Assembly: GCA_035222895.1 (NCBI GenBank)
Contig: JAVYIG010000634.1
Coordinates: 186,001-250,000 of the forward strand
Direction: 5' to 3'
DNA length: 64,000 nt
Origin: Strongylocentrotus droebachiensis
Taxonomy: Eukaryota > Echinodermata > Echinoidea > Camarodonta > Strongylocentrotidae
Shown here: positions 12,501 through 24,200 of the stretch, piece by piece
Layout: each line of letters opens with the position of its first letter
Numbering within the stretch: position 1 is the first letter of the stretch
The notes under the pieces: model-generated
Databases searched by the model: none
What the model was told of the DNA's origin: nothing
Seen by the model: only the letters and a program-made list of their open reading frames with translations
Position numbers and translations under genes: made by a program

Positions 12501-15500
12501 CTATGGATGATTTAATTGGCTCACCAAGAATAAGTTAAAAATAAAAAGTCATGTTATAAATGGTGCCCTAAATGAAGATCGAATTCGCCATCACTGGTAT
12601 GAATGAGTTTTAACATTGTTTAAAAATGTGCTTGCCATGAAACATCGCTTTTATTTAATTAAGGAATAGAACGAGCCGGGAGTATTAAGTATTTGATTGA
12701 CAGCATTAACTTCTTGCATCTGACTCCCGCTAGTTAGTTTGTATAATCGAATATACAGGTATATTTTATATTTTGTGACCTTTATTACTTCAATCATAAT
12801 TTGTTAATGATTGAAAAGTCAAGTGGACAAATGTCACAAATCATTCACAAATAAATGGTTGAACAACAACCCAGTTGATTAAAATCTAATCCACTTTCAA
12901 ACTTTTATGAAGCAAGAATGGTAAATCAACTCTGAAAACCTCTTTATCTAAATCAAACTTCAAAGCCTTGAACTTTATCCCCCTTTTAAGTGCCACTTGT
13001 TTGATGATTTCAAACAACAGCAAACTGAAGTGACTGCACTTTTACAGAGGTCCAAAGGCTTTTATAGCAACATGGTATTTGGCATTCATTAATATTTCTG
13101 TAACTTATTCACAAAATATGAAAAGGATTCCTTAAGTGTGAGCTTATAAACAAAATATTTAGTGGTATTCATGTGTAACTGAAGACATTGACAGCTTGAT
13201 TGACAAAACACTTGAGGTGAAACGGTCGGATGGAAGAGATTCGGTGACACTAAACTATATCTCAGGTATATCATCTGCTCAAGCTAGTCAAGAAATATGG
13301 TTGTAGTGGCCATATGTTAATATTACTTTGGTTTCAATGATTAACAATGTCAAAGCCCCCCCCCCTCCCATACAAAAAAACTGTAAAACAAATATGTGAA
13401 TACAAATCTTCATAGACCAGGTGGTTTTTCCAAAGGCAAGTACAAAATTGCCCCCCTGAACATGACATCTTTTGTAGGGAGGGGAGTTAATCGATTATCA
13501 GCAAATTTAAAGAAAATTGTGGCCCTTTTAAAAAATACATTTCATGGATCTGCCCCTGGTAACACAGAAAGGAACTGCTGTAAATTCTATATTGAGATAT
13601 TTGGATTTACAATACAGTTTGTGCAACGGGTCAGTATTAACTGTATCTGATGTGTACGTCCATTTCCTATAATATTTATTAACAACAAATGAGGGTATCT
13701 AGAGATAAAATCACACTGCACAAATATAAGTATGACAAAGTTCTTTTAAATGAACTCACCATGAAGCTTGTAAACAAATCTATCAGCTACTGTGTTCAAA
13801 GAGCGGTTGCACTCCAATCTAATTTTACTGATAATAAAGTAGATATCGATAGGAATAGTCCCATGATAATATGCCAAGATTGCACCACCCTCCTTCGGTA
13901 GGTTCTCTAATCCTTGAATTTCGTAACCTAGACAGGACAGAGAAAAAGGGAGAAATAAGAAGAAAAAAGTATAAATACCTCAAATGTAACTTAGAAAAAA
14001 ATAATCCTCCCTAGCTTAATTTAAGAAACAAGAAGGAGAATAGACTTAATAATGATTTAAAAAAGTGTAGACAAACAGAAAAACACAACTATTAGAATAG
14101 TGAAGCATTAAACAAAGATTTTTTTTTGTTTTTTTTGTTGGCAAAATGATGAATTAAAAGGTACATTTGCTATTTAAAGACATATCATTTTAACTTGATG
14201 GTAATTTCAAAGAATACAACTGTTGCTATCCATCATAAATACAATGTAGATAGAAAACATTGAATCCTTGATAAAAAAAGATGAAAGATAAAAATGCCCA
14301 AACCTGACAGGATTTATTTAGGGAAATCTAAAACAGTCCTGCCAGTCATTTTTGAGGGTGTCTTGAACTATTAAAGTGACAAATTAAAGTGCAATCTAAC
14401 TACAAGCATATATTAATTATCAACTCTTCCACAGTAGGCCTATATCAAATAGTGTTTCTTTAAAGCTTATCTGTACTAGTTTATAGGAGGGATTAGACCA
14501 CCCTGGAAGGTCACTGGACAGGGAGTTATCTCATCAACTCAGCTCTCAATTAACATAAGAAAAAGAGGATCATGGCGGACCAATGGTCACCGATTAGGCA
14601 TTGTTTTCTATATAGAGGGAGCAAGTACATAGAGGGAGCAAGTACATGTAGCTACAAGTAGGACAGTGTGGCTTTAATACTAAATTCTTTACCAAACCAA
14701 ATTTTTCCAATAAGGTCCCAGCCCCAGGCAATGTTGTTCCTGGCCCTCTCGTAGACGGATGCCGTGAAGACCAGGTCCTCGCCGATGTGGTTCCAGGTCT
14801 TGTAGAGATGAGCGTAGATGGAGGTGGTGTAGAGGAACATGAGGACCATGAGGGGAATGATGTTGAGGATGGCTACAAACATGAGGAGTCTTGATAGAGC
14901 CCAGTACAGCAGCCAGGTCGTTCCCAAGACAATAGCCAGAGCTGACATGGTCATGGTATCATTGTTGCTGAAGAAAAATGTGGGGGTGGGGGGAGAGAGA
15001 AAATAATTTAAGGAGCACTTTAGAGATGAAACAATTTTCAATGTTTCTTCAACGGTTATCTTTAAAGTGAACCGATAACTCTGTTGAAGGTTGATACAAA
15101 AAAGTGTAATAAAAAAAAAAATTACTTACAGGGTATTATTTTCCTTCTAACTGGCAAAATATTCCTGAAAAAATTCTCAAACCACAATTTTCTAACAGTA
15201 AATGTTCTCTCACGTTTTTCCACGAAAATAAGACATAAAACAGACTTTTAAAAATATTTCCACGGAATGGTATAAAGAGCCAATTTCAATGCTTTGTGAC
15301 TATTTACATTTACCTAAAATTAAAGTAATTACAAATAATAATTTATCATTAATAATGGTCTCTTTTTGCTCAAACTTTCAGATTATCTTTAGTTTATCTA
15401 TAGGCCTACATCTAGCATTATTTAAAGTCACGACCTTAGCACCATTTTTTTCCCATCTGAACGAGTTCACCAATTCCCTTTAAACTGTTGTGAACTTGTG

Positions 15501-15957
15501 ATCTCTAAATTGTTCATGAAAGTTTGCTAATTTCAAGATAATGCAGGAAAATAAATGAACCAGATTCCAAAGAATGATATTAAACTAAAACAAAACGAAA
15601 ATCGACAAAGGAGCAAACCAAACAACAAATCAATATTTTGACAAATTGTCATTAGGGTCTACGTCTATAACATAACATTAACAATAAACTCAATGTAAAT
15701 TCGAATTAGTTCTTAATCTTTCATTTAACAAATTCTCTGTTGGTAAAATTTAAAAAATCTGAACTGCAACTGCAAGTCTGAAACCATATTTATTTATCTG
15801 TTTAAATTGTTGTTCTTTATTTCAGAATTACTGTTAATATCTCCTCACAACGATTCAACATTTTAAAATAAAATTCTTACCTTGCTCCTGATCCTGTCAT
15901 GAAGAGCTGGCAAGGCTCTTCAGAAGATGGGTTGCACTGCTCAACTTCAAACTCCAT
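6427..15957 (-). CDS. TMEM68: TMEM68 / DIESL acyltransferase gene (7 coding exons, 341 aa)
   Basis: Coding exons on the minus strand are 15957-15881, 14967-14693, 13927-13760, 9920-9727, 9243-9104, 7536-7473 and 6534-6427. All junctions are GT-AG and phases match, giving 1026 nt including TAA. The protein has a hydrophobic hairpin at about residues 32-80, then an acyltransferase domain with YYHGTIPID (H139, D145), PGGTREA (206-212), PIIPVFTQN (239-247) and YGGFPVKLK. These match vertebrate TMEM68 block by block; the human protein is 324 aa. Known family role: ER-membrane enzyme of the DGAT2/LPAT-like group that makes triacylglycerol independently of DGAT1/2, with TMX1 as partner. An in-frame TGA lies 18 nt upstream of the chosen ATG, which has A at -3 and G at +4. 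It is divergent from CCM2. No convincing poly(A) signal was identified. Confidence 0.95.
6860..7080 (+). mobile_element. tRNA-headed SINE-like element
   Basis: Contains a box-A-like TGGCTCAGTGG and a box-B-like GGGTTCCAAACC in plus orientation with tRNA-like spacing. Then comes AAGTCCCTCAGAGAGGACTT, a small palindrome, and a tail rich in TAATCA words. Lies in TMEM68 intron 6. Confidence 0.45.
7473..7536 (-). CDS. TMEM68: TMEM68 coding exon 6
   Basis: Encodes TFIGPPIQWDPKMTVDDIV plus QK, the GDPI-type strand and following helix of the family. Acceptor TTTCCAG, donor GTTAGT; ends in phase 0. Confidence 0.92.
7706..7931. repeat. Long imperfect foldback in TMEM68 intron 6
   Basis: CACTATGAACATGACGGACA on the left pairs with TGTCCGTCATATTCATAGTG on the right. 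The match continues inward through TATTCAGTTCCTCAGGTAGA and its complement to a central hairpin (GTAGAACAGGTG / CACCTGTTCTAC). Nearly the whole 226 bp is self-complementary, so it is a MITE-like foldback. Confidence 0.75.
9104..9243 (-). CDS. TMEM68: TMEM68 coding exon 5
   Basis: Encodes PIIPVFTQNCREAFR to RAPLVPIYGGFPVKL, the conserved block after the PGG motif. Acceptor GTGTAG; donor GTAAGG cuts inside the Lys codon (phase 2). Confidence 0.94.
9727..9920 (-). CDS. TMEM68: TMEM68 coding exon 4
   Basis: Encodes LKLLWRIFAVNVGTREVC through APGGTREAYFSGN and ends GFAKVALEAKV. PGGTREA matches the glycine-rich PGG block of the DGAT2-like acyltransferases, thought to bind the glycerol/phosphate side. 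Acceptor CTCCAG, donor GTACGA; ends in phase 0. Confidence 0.94.
10305..10578 (-). mobile_element. SINE copy with tRNA-like head
   Basis: ATTTATATAGCGCCGTCTAT at the left, then CTTGCCAAAGGGCATTAGTG. The right end, read on the minus strand, carries GTCAAGTGGTTTAGGC (box-A-like) and GGTTCGATCCCT (box-B-like). Same family as 47330-47578. Lies in TMEM68 intron 3. Confidence 0.65.
11391..11948. mobile_element. TTAA-flanked MITE, family B copy 1
   Basis: Ends TTAAAGGGATACCGGTAGTT and, inverted, TTAAATGGATACCGGTAGTT, with TTAA at both outer edges. Inner bases include a TTAATTAATTAA run and a segment shared, inverted, with 57625-58128. A SINE fragment at about 11805-11895 is nested inside. No coding capacity. 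TMEM68 intron 3. Confidence 0.8.
13760..13927 (-). CDS. TMEM68: TMEM68 coding exon 3 (catalytic His/Asp motif)
   Basis: Encodes GYEIQGLENLPKEGGAI followed by YYHGTIPIDIY. H139 and D145 sit where the family's His-Asp acyltransferase motif lies. Acceptor GTCTAG, donor GTGAGT; phase 1 to phase 1. Confidence 0.93.
14460..14677. mobile_element. TTAA-flanked MITE, family A copy 1
   Basis: TTAA then AGCTTATCTGTACTAGTTTA. Shares the inner blocks CAGCTCTCAATTAACATAAG and GATTAGGCATTG with the other family A copies and ends GTGGCTTTAA. A short internal duplication (TAGAGGGAGCAAGTACA) is unique to this copy. TMEM68 intron 2. Confidence 0.8.
14693..14967 (-). CDS. TMEM68: TMEM68 coding exon 2 (membrane hairpin)
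   Basis: Encodes residues about 26-118, including the long hydrophobic stretch TTWLLYWALSRLLMFVAIL and a second hydrophobic run, expected to anchor the enzyme in the ER membrane. GC-richer than the flanking introns. Acceptor TTCTTCAG, donor GTAAAG; phase 2 in, phase 1 out. Confidence 0.93.
15881..15957 (-). CDS. TMEM68: TMEM68 coding exon 1 (start codon)
   Basis: Begins MEFEVEQCNPSSEEPC and encodes the short cytosolic-type N-terminus before the membrane hairpin. Donor GTAAGA, ending in phase 2. An in-frame stop just upstream fixes the start. A non-coding 5' exon further upstream cannot be excluded. Confidence 0.9.
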
Positions 15958-16983
15958 CTTGACAAATGCACTTCAAAGTTCTTGCAATAAATAAATGTCT
16001 CAAAACAATACAGTGTGTTGATGACAACAAAAGGTTTTCACATACTATCAGTCGGAGGTGCGCTGCATGCAATATGCCTGAAGCTGGAGCTGGTTAAGTC
16101 ATAATTGGTCGCAGGTAAACCTTATCTTATTTTTAAAACTGGACTAGATTCTAGGGTATACAGTCAGTGTGTGTGTGGGTTGGCCTGTGGCTTACTGTAA
16201 CACAGGTACAGCCATCGGAACAACGACGGCACCGGCTCTGGCAGTGTCACACTCACAGTGACTGTCTCAAATAAATTACGGACAGCTACAGTTGATGCGA
16301 CAGGCTCTTCTTTCTGCACTGAAGAGCGACTGATGTATCATAGATTTCACCATGACGAGACGGTACTCTTATCGAAATTGGACGACGACCTATAATCACA
16401 AGCTATCCAGCCTCGACTTGACATTCTCTTGAATTTTATCTTGCTCGGTAGATAATGTACACAACAGTTTGTTGTTTACGATCTTAATAGCACGTAGTTT
16501 TATTCAAGGCCAGGTTCACTTAAAACACAGCTTAATTTTGTATAAATTTAGACAATCTCTACAGGAAATAAACAATTATAAAAAAATTACATTTTCTAAA
16601 AAAGATAAATCCTTGTATTAATTACTCACAAATGGACGTATTTTGTTTTCCTTGTCATTTGCTAATATTACATTATACACAATGGACTGTAGGAAGACTA
16701 CGTATTGAAAGTCGCTCGCTCTGAAATGTATGTATTTTTTTCATAGGACATGAAAGCCAATTGTGTACGCAAAAAGTCATTGTGCACGCAGTACGTTACC
16801 ATACTACGAATCGCGTTCGTACGGTACATGTACTATGTACGTACGTACCGTACGAACATGTATGGATAAATCTAATGTCAATGGAAGCGAGGCAGCGAAC
16901 ACTTCATCAATGTCCAAAAGTGAACCCTACCCGGCAGCAGGGTAAATCGGATCAATATCAGTTTTCTTAAATGGGGTGTTGTT
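15958..16983. promoter_or_regulatory. Probable divergent TMEM68/CCM2 promoter region
   Basis: The two ATGs face away from each other across 1,026 bp, so both promoters and 5' leaders must lie here unless there are unseen distal exons. No clear TATA box was found for either gene. The 3' half holds a CpG-containing palindrome of GTAC words at 16815-16857. The arrangement is seen directly; shared regulation is inferred. Confidence 0.5.
16815..16857. repeat. 13-bp perfect inverted repeat just upstream of CCM2
   Basis: GTTCGTACGGTAC (16815-16827) and its exact complement (16845-16857) flank a 17-nt spacer made of further GTAC words. It lies about 130-170 nt upstream of the CCM2 ATG, in the promoter or 5' leader. 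As RNA it would form a strong hairpin; as DNA it could be a dimer-binding site. Confidence 0.6.
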
Positions 16984-17000
16984 ATGGAAGGAGGCCATAA
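16971..17000 (+). promoter_or_regulatory. Short uORF overlapping the CCM2 start codon
   Basis: An ATG at 16971 lies 13 nt upstream of the CCM2 ATG and out of frame with it. It reads MGCCYGRRP and stops at 16998-17000, inside CCM2 exon 1. If the leader is transcribed here, it would compete with the CCM2 start. The sequence is clear; the regulatory effect is inferred. Confidence 0.4.
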
Positions 17001-17010
17001 ACCAAAAGCG
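16984..17010 (+). CDS. CCM2: CCM2 exon 1 (MEGGHKPKA)
   Basis: Only 27 coding nt, followed by the donor GTAAGA in phase 0. Human CCM2 also starts with a very short exon (MEEEGKKGKK), and both then join to an exon opening with a basic F-K-containing segment. This match of length, phase and charge is why the exon was chosen although it lies 11.6 kb from exon 2. cDNA would be the proof. Confidence 0.8.
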
Positions 17011-20000
17011 GTAAGACATTGCTTTATTATTTTTAATTAATCGAATAAAACGATAATAATTTCAGCCGGTGTGTTTTTGTCTTCTACGCCGTAGCCTTCC
17101 CGCTTGCCTCCTCCCTTTCGTATGTGGTGGTATTTGCGGGGCTCGGAGCCGCATCTCGCATTTTGCGTGGATGTGCGAACAACCAAAATTTCACTTCCCA
17201 TCCCCTACTAATATTCTTTAATTGTTTAAAATAGGACTTTGTGCATTACCGAGGGTATTATTTCTAATTTATATTTTTATTCATAGATATGTCGTAGTTT
17301 GCGCGGATTACGAGATCTAAAGGACCACACCCAACGGTGTACAGACTATTCATGTCTCTAATTCCCTGAGGATAATGTGCCTAGCTGAGCGGGGCGATTC
17401 GCGAGGTGGTCCCGTACATTTGTCTTGGAGCTGGTTGCTCCATACGTTGACTTGTGTTTTCAGAGCAGAGAAGTGAACCACTAAAAAGAGAATGGGTTAT
17501 TTAGTACTTGTTACTTAGTTTTATATTAAGGACATTTTCCTTAGATTCTGTGCAGTTTGTGAATCACGATCAATGTGATTGTGATGACAAAATTCTGAGT
17601 CTGACAATGTTGTGAATATCAATATGCATGATCATGATGATGTTAATTGTAATTACTCCAGATCCATAATTGAAAGTTGAACCTTTTTTCAATTGTAAAA
17701 TAATGCATTGAGGTCAAGATATAGAGTCTTGAATAATTATATTATTAATTTGTATTTATGTTTTGATTTGCCTTCTTGAATGTGGATATTTTATACATGT
17801 ACATGTAGATCTAGACTATTTAAACAAATTGTTGTAGACTCTGAATATACATGTAATTACTATCTTCCCATGTGCATGTTAAATTGTAAATCAGATATCA
17901 TTAAATGGAAATCAATGCATATTTTTTACAGATAGATTATTCGCCCCCAGCCCAGGGTCATGGCTAAAAATGTATGTACTTGTACTACATTAGACCGAAT
18001 TTTTCTGTCTCTTTCGTTCGTTAGCCTCTGATTTGGGTAAGGTCGGCTCTCTCTTTAGAGACAGAACAGCCCTATATGCTGTAGTGGCCGCGCGTTTGTA
18101 CTTTGTACTAAGAAACGTTACACAAAACTTTTTGGCCAAACTCAATCCCTAATTTTGATATTTTACCGGATGCGTATCCGATGCATTTAAAGTCCTAAAT
18201 TAGCTAAATGCTTAACTACTTCGGTTCCACTTACCAACTTGACTGAAATAATCCGTTTAATGGTCCATTTTTAGGAAATTATGGGTCAAGATCGACATCC
18301 ATGAAGAAAATCTTGCAGCCGGGTCTCATTCTTTCTAGTCTACGCCGAAGGCAAAATGATTATAACGGAAAAACTGTGCATGTCATTACGAACTCGTAGC
18401 TCGTGCACAGTTTTTCCGTTATAATCATTTTGCCTTCGGCGTAGACTAGAAAGAATGAGACCCGGCTGCAAGATTTTCTCTACCATCTTCTTCTAGCATT
18501 ATCATTAATCAACGTGATGCCAGGGCAGACGTCAGTATTGAATATACAGGCTTTGCAGGAATAAACTTATGACTTACTAATACATACTGTATTTACAATG
18601 TACATGTACATGTATGTTCCAATGCATTATGTTGTATTTATAATTTAACCTTTTGATTATTGCAAATCAGCTTCTTTTTATTGAAGATGCATTTGCTTTC
18701 AGAAGCCTTTCAATAGATTGGCTTGCATCTAGAATCTGGAATCATTACAAATGTACATCTGAATATGATTATGTACATGTACCTCTATTTCACAAAGGAG
18801 TTATTAATCAAAATGAAATAGAAGTTGAAGTTATAGAAAATTGATTTAATAGTAGCTGCACTATAAAAGTCATGATCATTCATTAGGATTATCATCATCA
18901 TACATTGTATATTATTATTCATATTTTCCCTTTAAATCTTTATTGCTAATATTATATTAGTATTCATCCTCATCATCATAATTATTGTAATTATAGTTAC
19001 ATGTATACTGGAGAAGATTTTGAAACATTGCATCAAGTTCAAGGCCATTTGGTACTTTAGTCATAGACTCTGTAGTCAGCAACAAAGAAGTGAGAGTAGG
19101 CAAATGTATCATGTAAATCAAACCACTTTCATATTCTGTGTCAAAGAGGCGTTACACTTCAACGGTTAAAATGTGTCAAGTGTGGACTCCATCCAAAAGT
19201 TTTGCCCCAGTTTGATTTAAGTGTGGAGTGGGTCTTCTGCCTTGGAGGTTTATTGTAGACTGACTATGATATTGTCATTACCTGGTAAAAAGTATACTGT
19301 ATGATGTAGAATTGGGAATAGAAATTATAATCTCATCGACATGCTCTATGCTTTACAATTGATGTTTGGAGCTTGAGTCAGTTTTAGGCAAATGCAGACT
19401 TGCTTCGTTCTTGTGTGTCTCCTCACTCTCCTGTACGTTCTTGTGTGTGTCCTGTACGTTCTTGTTTGTCTCTTGTACGTTCTTGTGTGTCTCTTGTACG
19501 TCCTTGTGTGTCTCCTGTACGTTCTTGTGTGTGTCCTGTACGTTCTTGTGTGTGTCCTGTACGTTATTATGTGTCTCCTGTACGTTATTGTGTGTCTCCT
19601 GTACGTTCTTGTGTGTCTCTTGTGCATTCTTGTGTGTCTCCTGTAGATTCTTGTGTTGTCTTCTGTAGATTCTTGTGTGTCTCCTGTACGTTCTTGTGTG
19701 TCTCCTGTACGTTCTTGTGTGTGTCCTGTACGTTCTTGTGTGTGTCCTGTACGTTATTGTGTGTCTCCTGTACGTTATTGTGTGTCTCCTGTACGTTTTT
19801 GTGTGTCCATGTACGTTCTTGTGTGTCTCTTGTGCATTCTTGTGTGTCTCCTGTAGATTCTTGTGTTGTCTTCTGTACATGTACATGTAGATTCTTGTGT
19901 GTCTCCTGTAGATTTTTGTGTGTCTCATGTACGTTCTTGTGTGTCCATGTACGTTCTTGTGTGTCTCCTGTACGTTTTTGTGTGTCCATGTACGTTCTTG

Positions 20001-21239
20001 TGTGTCTCCTTTACGTTCTTGTGTGTCTGCTGTAGATTCTTGTGTTGTCTTCTGTAGATTCTTGTGTATCTCCTGTAGATTCTTGTGTGTCTTTTGTACG
20101 TTCTTGTGTGTCCCCTGTACGTTCTTGTGTGTCCCCTGTACGTTCTTATGTGTCTCCTGTAGATTGTTGTGCTTCTCCTGTACGTTCTTGTGTGTCCCCT
20201 GTACGTTCTTACTGTACATGTATGTGTCTCCTGTACGTTCTTGTGTATCTCCTGTAGATTCTTGTGTGATTGCCAGGTCAGGCAGCACGGATCCATTCCC
20301 TTGTCTATTTGTTACAGGAAGGTGTTGAGACCCTTCATTAGGTGATAACACCTATCCTCTAAATTAATGCTGATAGATCCAGATGACTAGCGCCCTTTGA
20401 GCGGCCCCCACTTAACCTTGGACACACCCCTGCTTAGCTGACCGTTTCGCCGCCCAGTGTCCTAAAACTCAGCTCATTACTTTTTTCACCCAGTCACTGT
20501 ACATGTAGCCTACTAGTACTGGCCTGCTATCTGTAGTCGCAATCAATATTTTCTGGACAACATTTGTGCACGTAAAAACTTACACATGGATTGGTGTTAT
20601 ACTTTACACATGTATCTCAAGAGTGTTCTTCTTCGACTTTGAGCGATTATTCTTGTCCAGTGGGGTTTGACCAATTTTCCACTTTTATTTCAAGTACACT
20701 GGTCATCCCAGAACATAAGATGGGACGAATTTAGATTGCTCTGTGATTAAAAAAAAAAAGAGTGTCATTCAGCCTCAAGCGCAATTTAATTTTCTGCATT
20801 CTTTACTTCAAATTCATTGAGGGTTATCTAGCTCTGTAATTAGCTTTTTATGTGCTTCTGATGATCAGAAAGTCGACGTGGGATTCGTTAAGTGTTGCTT
20901 TGAGAGTTTTAAGACTATGGGTGCTGGCATTCTTGGACTGAAGTTGGAGTAGAGTCAGCTTGTGTAGGCCTTAGCCAGGAAGGGGGCATTTAAGCGCCTC
21001 AGTTGTATTTGTGGAGGACATCCAACGTTACTATAAAAGCTACTAGATCATTTGTGGATTCTTGCATATGAGGGAGACATGGTTTAATGCTTTTTTTAAA
21101 GCGGAATGCTACTTGTATCTTGATTTTAATCATGGAGAAGGTGATTATGTGTTATCATGTTTCCATGGCATTGTATAAGGTAAGAATTTGAATCTTCAGT
21201 CCATGCATTTCCCTTTCTTTCTCTCTTTTTCTCTCTCTG

Positions 21240-21271
<32 letters not shown>

Positions 21272-24200
21272 TGTCTGTCCCTATCTCTTTCCTGCTCACT
21301 ACCTTTATCTCTTCTCTCTGTTTCCTGTGATCCATCTGGCTTTTACAGATTTTGTAGCAGCTACGTGCTGTAGCTGCCCTATCATAACCTTTTCATTTGT
21401 AACAGGATTGTAGACTCATCTTCCCCATCCCTCTCTGTCTCTCTTTCCATCTTTTGCCCTCTCCTTCTCTCTGTTTCCCTCTGCTCTCTTTTTCAGACTT
21501 CAATCTTCATGTAGGCCATTATGTAGATTCTGTACTTTTTGTTGATGAACTTTACATCTTGACCCCAAAGCCCCCCTCTCCCCCTTTCTCTCTCCCTCTT
21601 TCTCTCTCCCCCTCTCTCTCTCACCCCTTCTCTCTCTCTCTCTCTCTCTTACATGTACTAATCTATCTGCACTTATTTTTCTCCATTGAGTATTCCAATG
21701 AAATTGATTTTTTTTCTTTCTTTTTTTTTATCATACAGTACAATGTACATTGTATGGTTGTAGTGTTCATGTACAGTAGTCTCACTCTCAGTCACAGAAG
21801 CCTCTGTTAATGGCTTGAATAGTGCTCATGCTTTTAACAGTTTGTTCTCTGAAGCATACCGAACGTCATCAGCAAAGTATATTTCGTAACTTTCAAGAAA
21901 AGAACATACAGTAGCAGTAAATTCATTGATATTGATACATGTATTGAAGTGTTTTGCTATATTGCATTCCCACATTTCATTCGTTCATTCGTCCGCTCAG
22001 TCATTTCTTCTTTCCTCCCTTCCCTGTTTCCTGCATTCATTCATTCATTCATTCATTCATTCGTCTAACTCTCATTAGAATAATTTATTCAGTCAGAGTC
22101 GATCATTCCTTCATTTATTGATCTTTTCATTTAAAATCACAGAACTACACAAAAATAAAGGCCCACACTGTTTGGTACCCTTTAAGTACCCTTTATGTAC
22201 ATGAACATTAAGGTCTCTAGGAAATTTATTTTTCAATTTATTCATAAGAGCCACTGTTACTTGAAAAGCTGACGTCAAGTGTAAAACGTGAACATGGTAA
22301 GGCACATAGCCTGAACTACTAATATTATTTCTAGCCAAGCAGTCCATGTTTTGGCGTGCTCTCATTCACCATAATCCCTGCAGTAAAGCCTGTGCTTTGT
22401 GCCTTTCAAGCGTTGCAGGCCATTGAATCGCAGCAGAGTGAATTGAAAAAGGGGGCGTGACCCCTATAGCAGCTCGTCATTCATCAGTAGTAAGTTACAC
22501 CCAGCCAAACCCTTCTCGCTCTATAATACTGGAGGACATTCAATGCCAGGGAGTGTATTCAGTCATAGTTGTACTATTGTACATGTACAATTTATGTTTG
22601 CCAATTTGCCAGTGCTATGCAGTACTTACATTGTACAACTGTACATGTACATGTACATAATGTAGATGCACCCTTTAACAAAAACAATGGGAAGAATGTT
22701 GCAAAATTTAAAAATTAAACTAAATTTACTTTAAAAAAATTCTTTAAAAAATGATGAAGACTATTTACAAGCCCTCATAACCAACATGCTGCATGAACTG
22801 TTGATATATACCTTACTTCAAATGTGGAGAAAAGGACTCCAAAAAAAAAAGAATAGTGAATACACGAAGGCATGAAATAGGCTGGAACTTCATCTGTATT
22901 ATGAATGCTCTAAGATGGGCAATAGTTCTTTCAAATTTGTTGATGTTTGTCTACTATCTTATATACTTTATATACTTTTATGGGAATTATATCGATTTAG
23001 GATATAATATCATTGAATTGGGAGAACTTTATGATATTTTTTAACACCCCCAAACCAAATTAAACTATAAACTAAACAACATATTTAGAAATATCTTTTA
23101 AGGAAAAAAAAAGAGAAAGGAAATAAAGAAGGAAGAAAGAAAAAAAAATGACGTACTGTATGGCCAGACACTTTAAACTACCGTAGTCTATTTCCATAGA
23201 TTCCTGCTCTATATAATATGAAAATTAAACAGACTTGAAAAAGCGAGGCTGCCTACATTGTTCATGCACAACATGAATTTAGAGTATAGAAAACAGACCT
23301 ACATGTACACGTAGAGTTGGGTAAACTTTCCGTCTCATGCCCTCAAACTGCGTACATGCCTGGGACAGTGGGACTGTTGCATTGTGTACCCGGTACTCTT
23401 ACAAACCTCTAATAACAATAACCAAAAAATGGGACAATGAAGTTCACACTGTGCCTGAAATCCCATTAGGCCTGTTTTCATCAGCTCGAGATTTCCAAAT
23501 AGCCTGCTATTTCTGATTTGGGAAATGATCGTGAAGTTACAAATCGCGGCTTCATCAGCTCAAGATATTTTGCTCAGCTTTCATGCATAGTGCGAGTCTT
23601 CGGGCTTGTGAGAGACGCACCAGACAAATAGCGAGATATTTTGCAAACTAGCCCAATATATCTTGGTATGATACTATGATTATCTCAACCAACTTCAGGC
23701 AGATGCGGACGCAAATTAACTGGATAATTTGTGATCGAGATACATGTACCGGGTATTTCAAATAGCCGGATATTTGGCAATATCTCAGCTGATGAGGACA
23801 GGCCTAGTGTGCCTGAAGTTCCATTGACTCGTGTTTGCCAGTGAGGCATTGTTCTCGGCATCGTCAAAGTCACATGGTTTGAGAGTTGGAATACTATTGT
23901 GTATTGTCGTCTGCTCTTGCGTTTGATTCATCCAATATGGACCCTCAAGCCAGGAATGCAAATCATCGACACTGAACGAGGTCCTCCCAAGTACAACAGG
24001 GAATAAAATATACAGGAGCGGTGAGCATTTTAGCTCCGGTTAGCGCTTAAAGAGCTAGATGGTAAACAAAAAAACAATAAAAATAGTTCAATATTATTGT
24101 GAGTTACTCACACAAGTACATCATCAAACCTTAATCCTAAACAAGCTCCTGCGAACTGAAAATTATTTTATACACTGAAGTACTTGTAGTCTTGTACTTA

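Noticed and set aside
13396-13650. Open frame of 84 codons in TMEM68 intron 3
   Set aside because: On the opposite strand to the gene, no family match, ordinary AT-rich intron.
19353-20351. Minus-strand open frame of 332 codons (THKNVQE repeats)
   Set aside because: It is the translation of a 21-bp minisatellite that is also open in other frames on both strands. There is no start context, splice evidence or family match.
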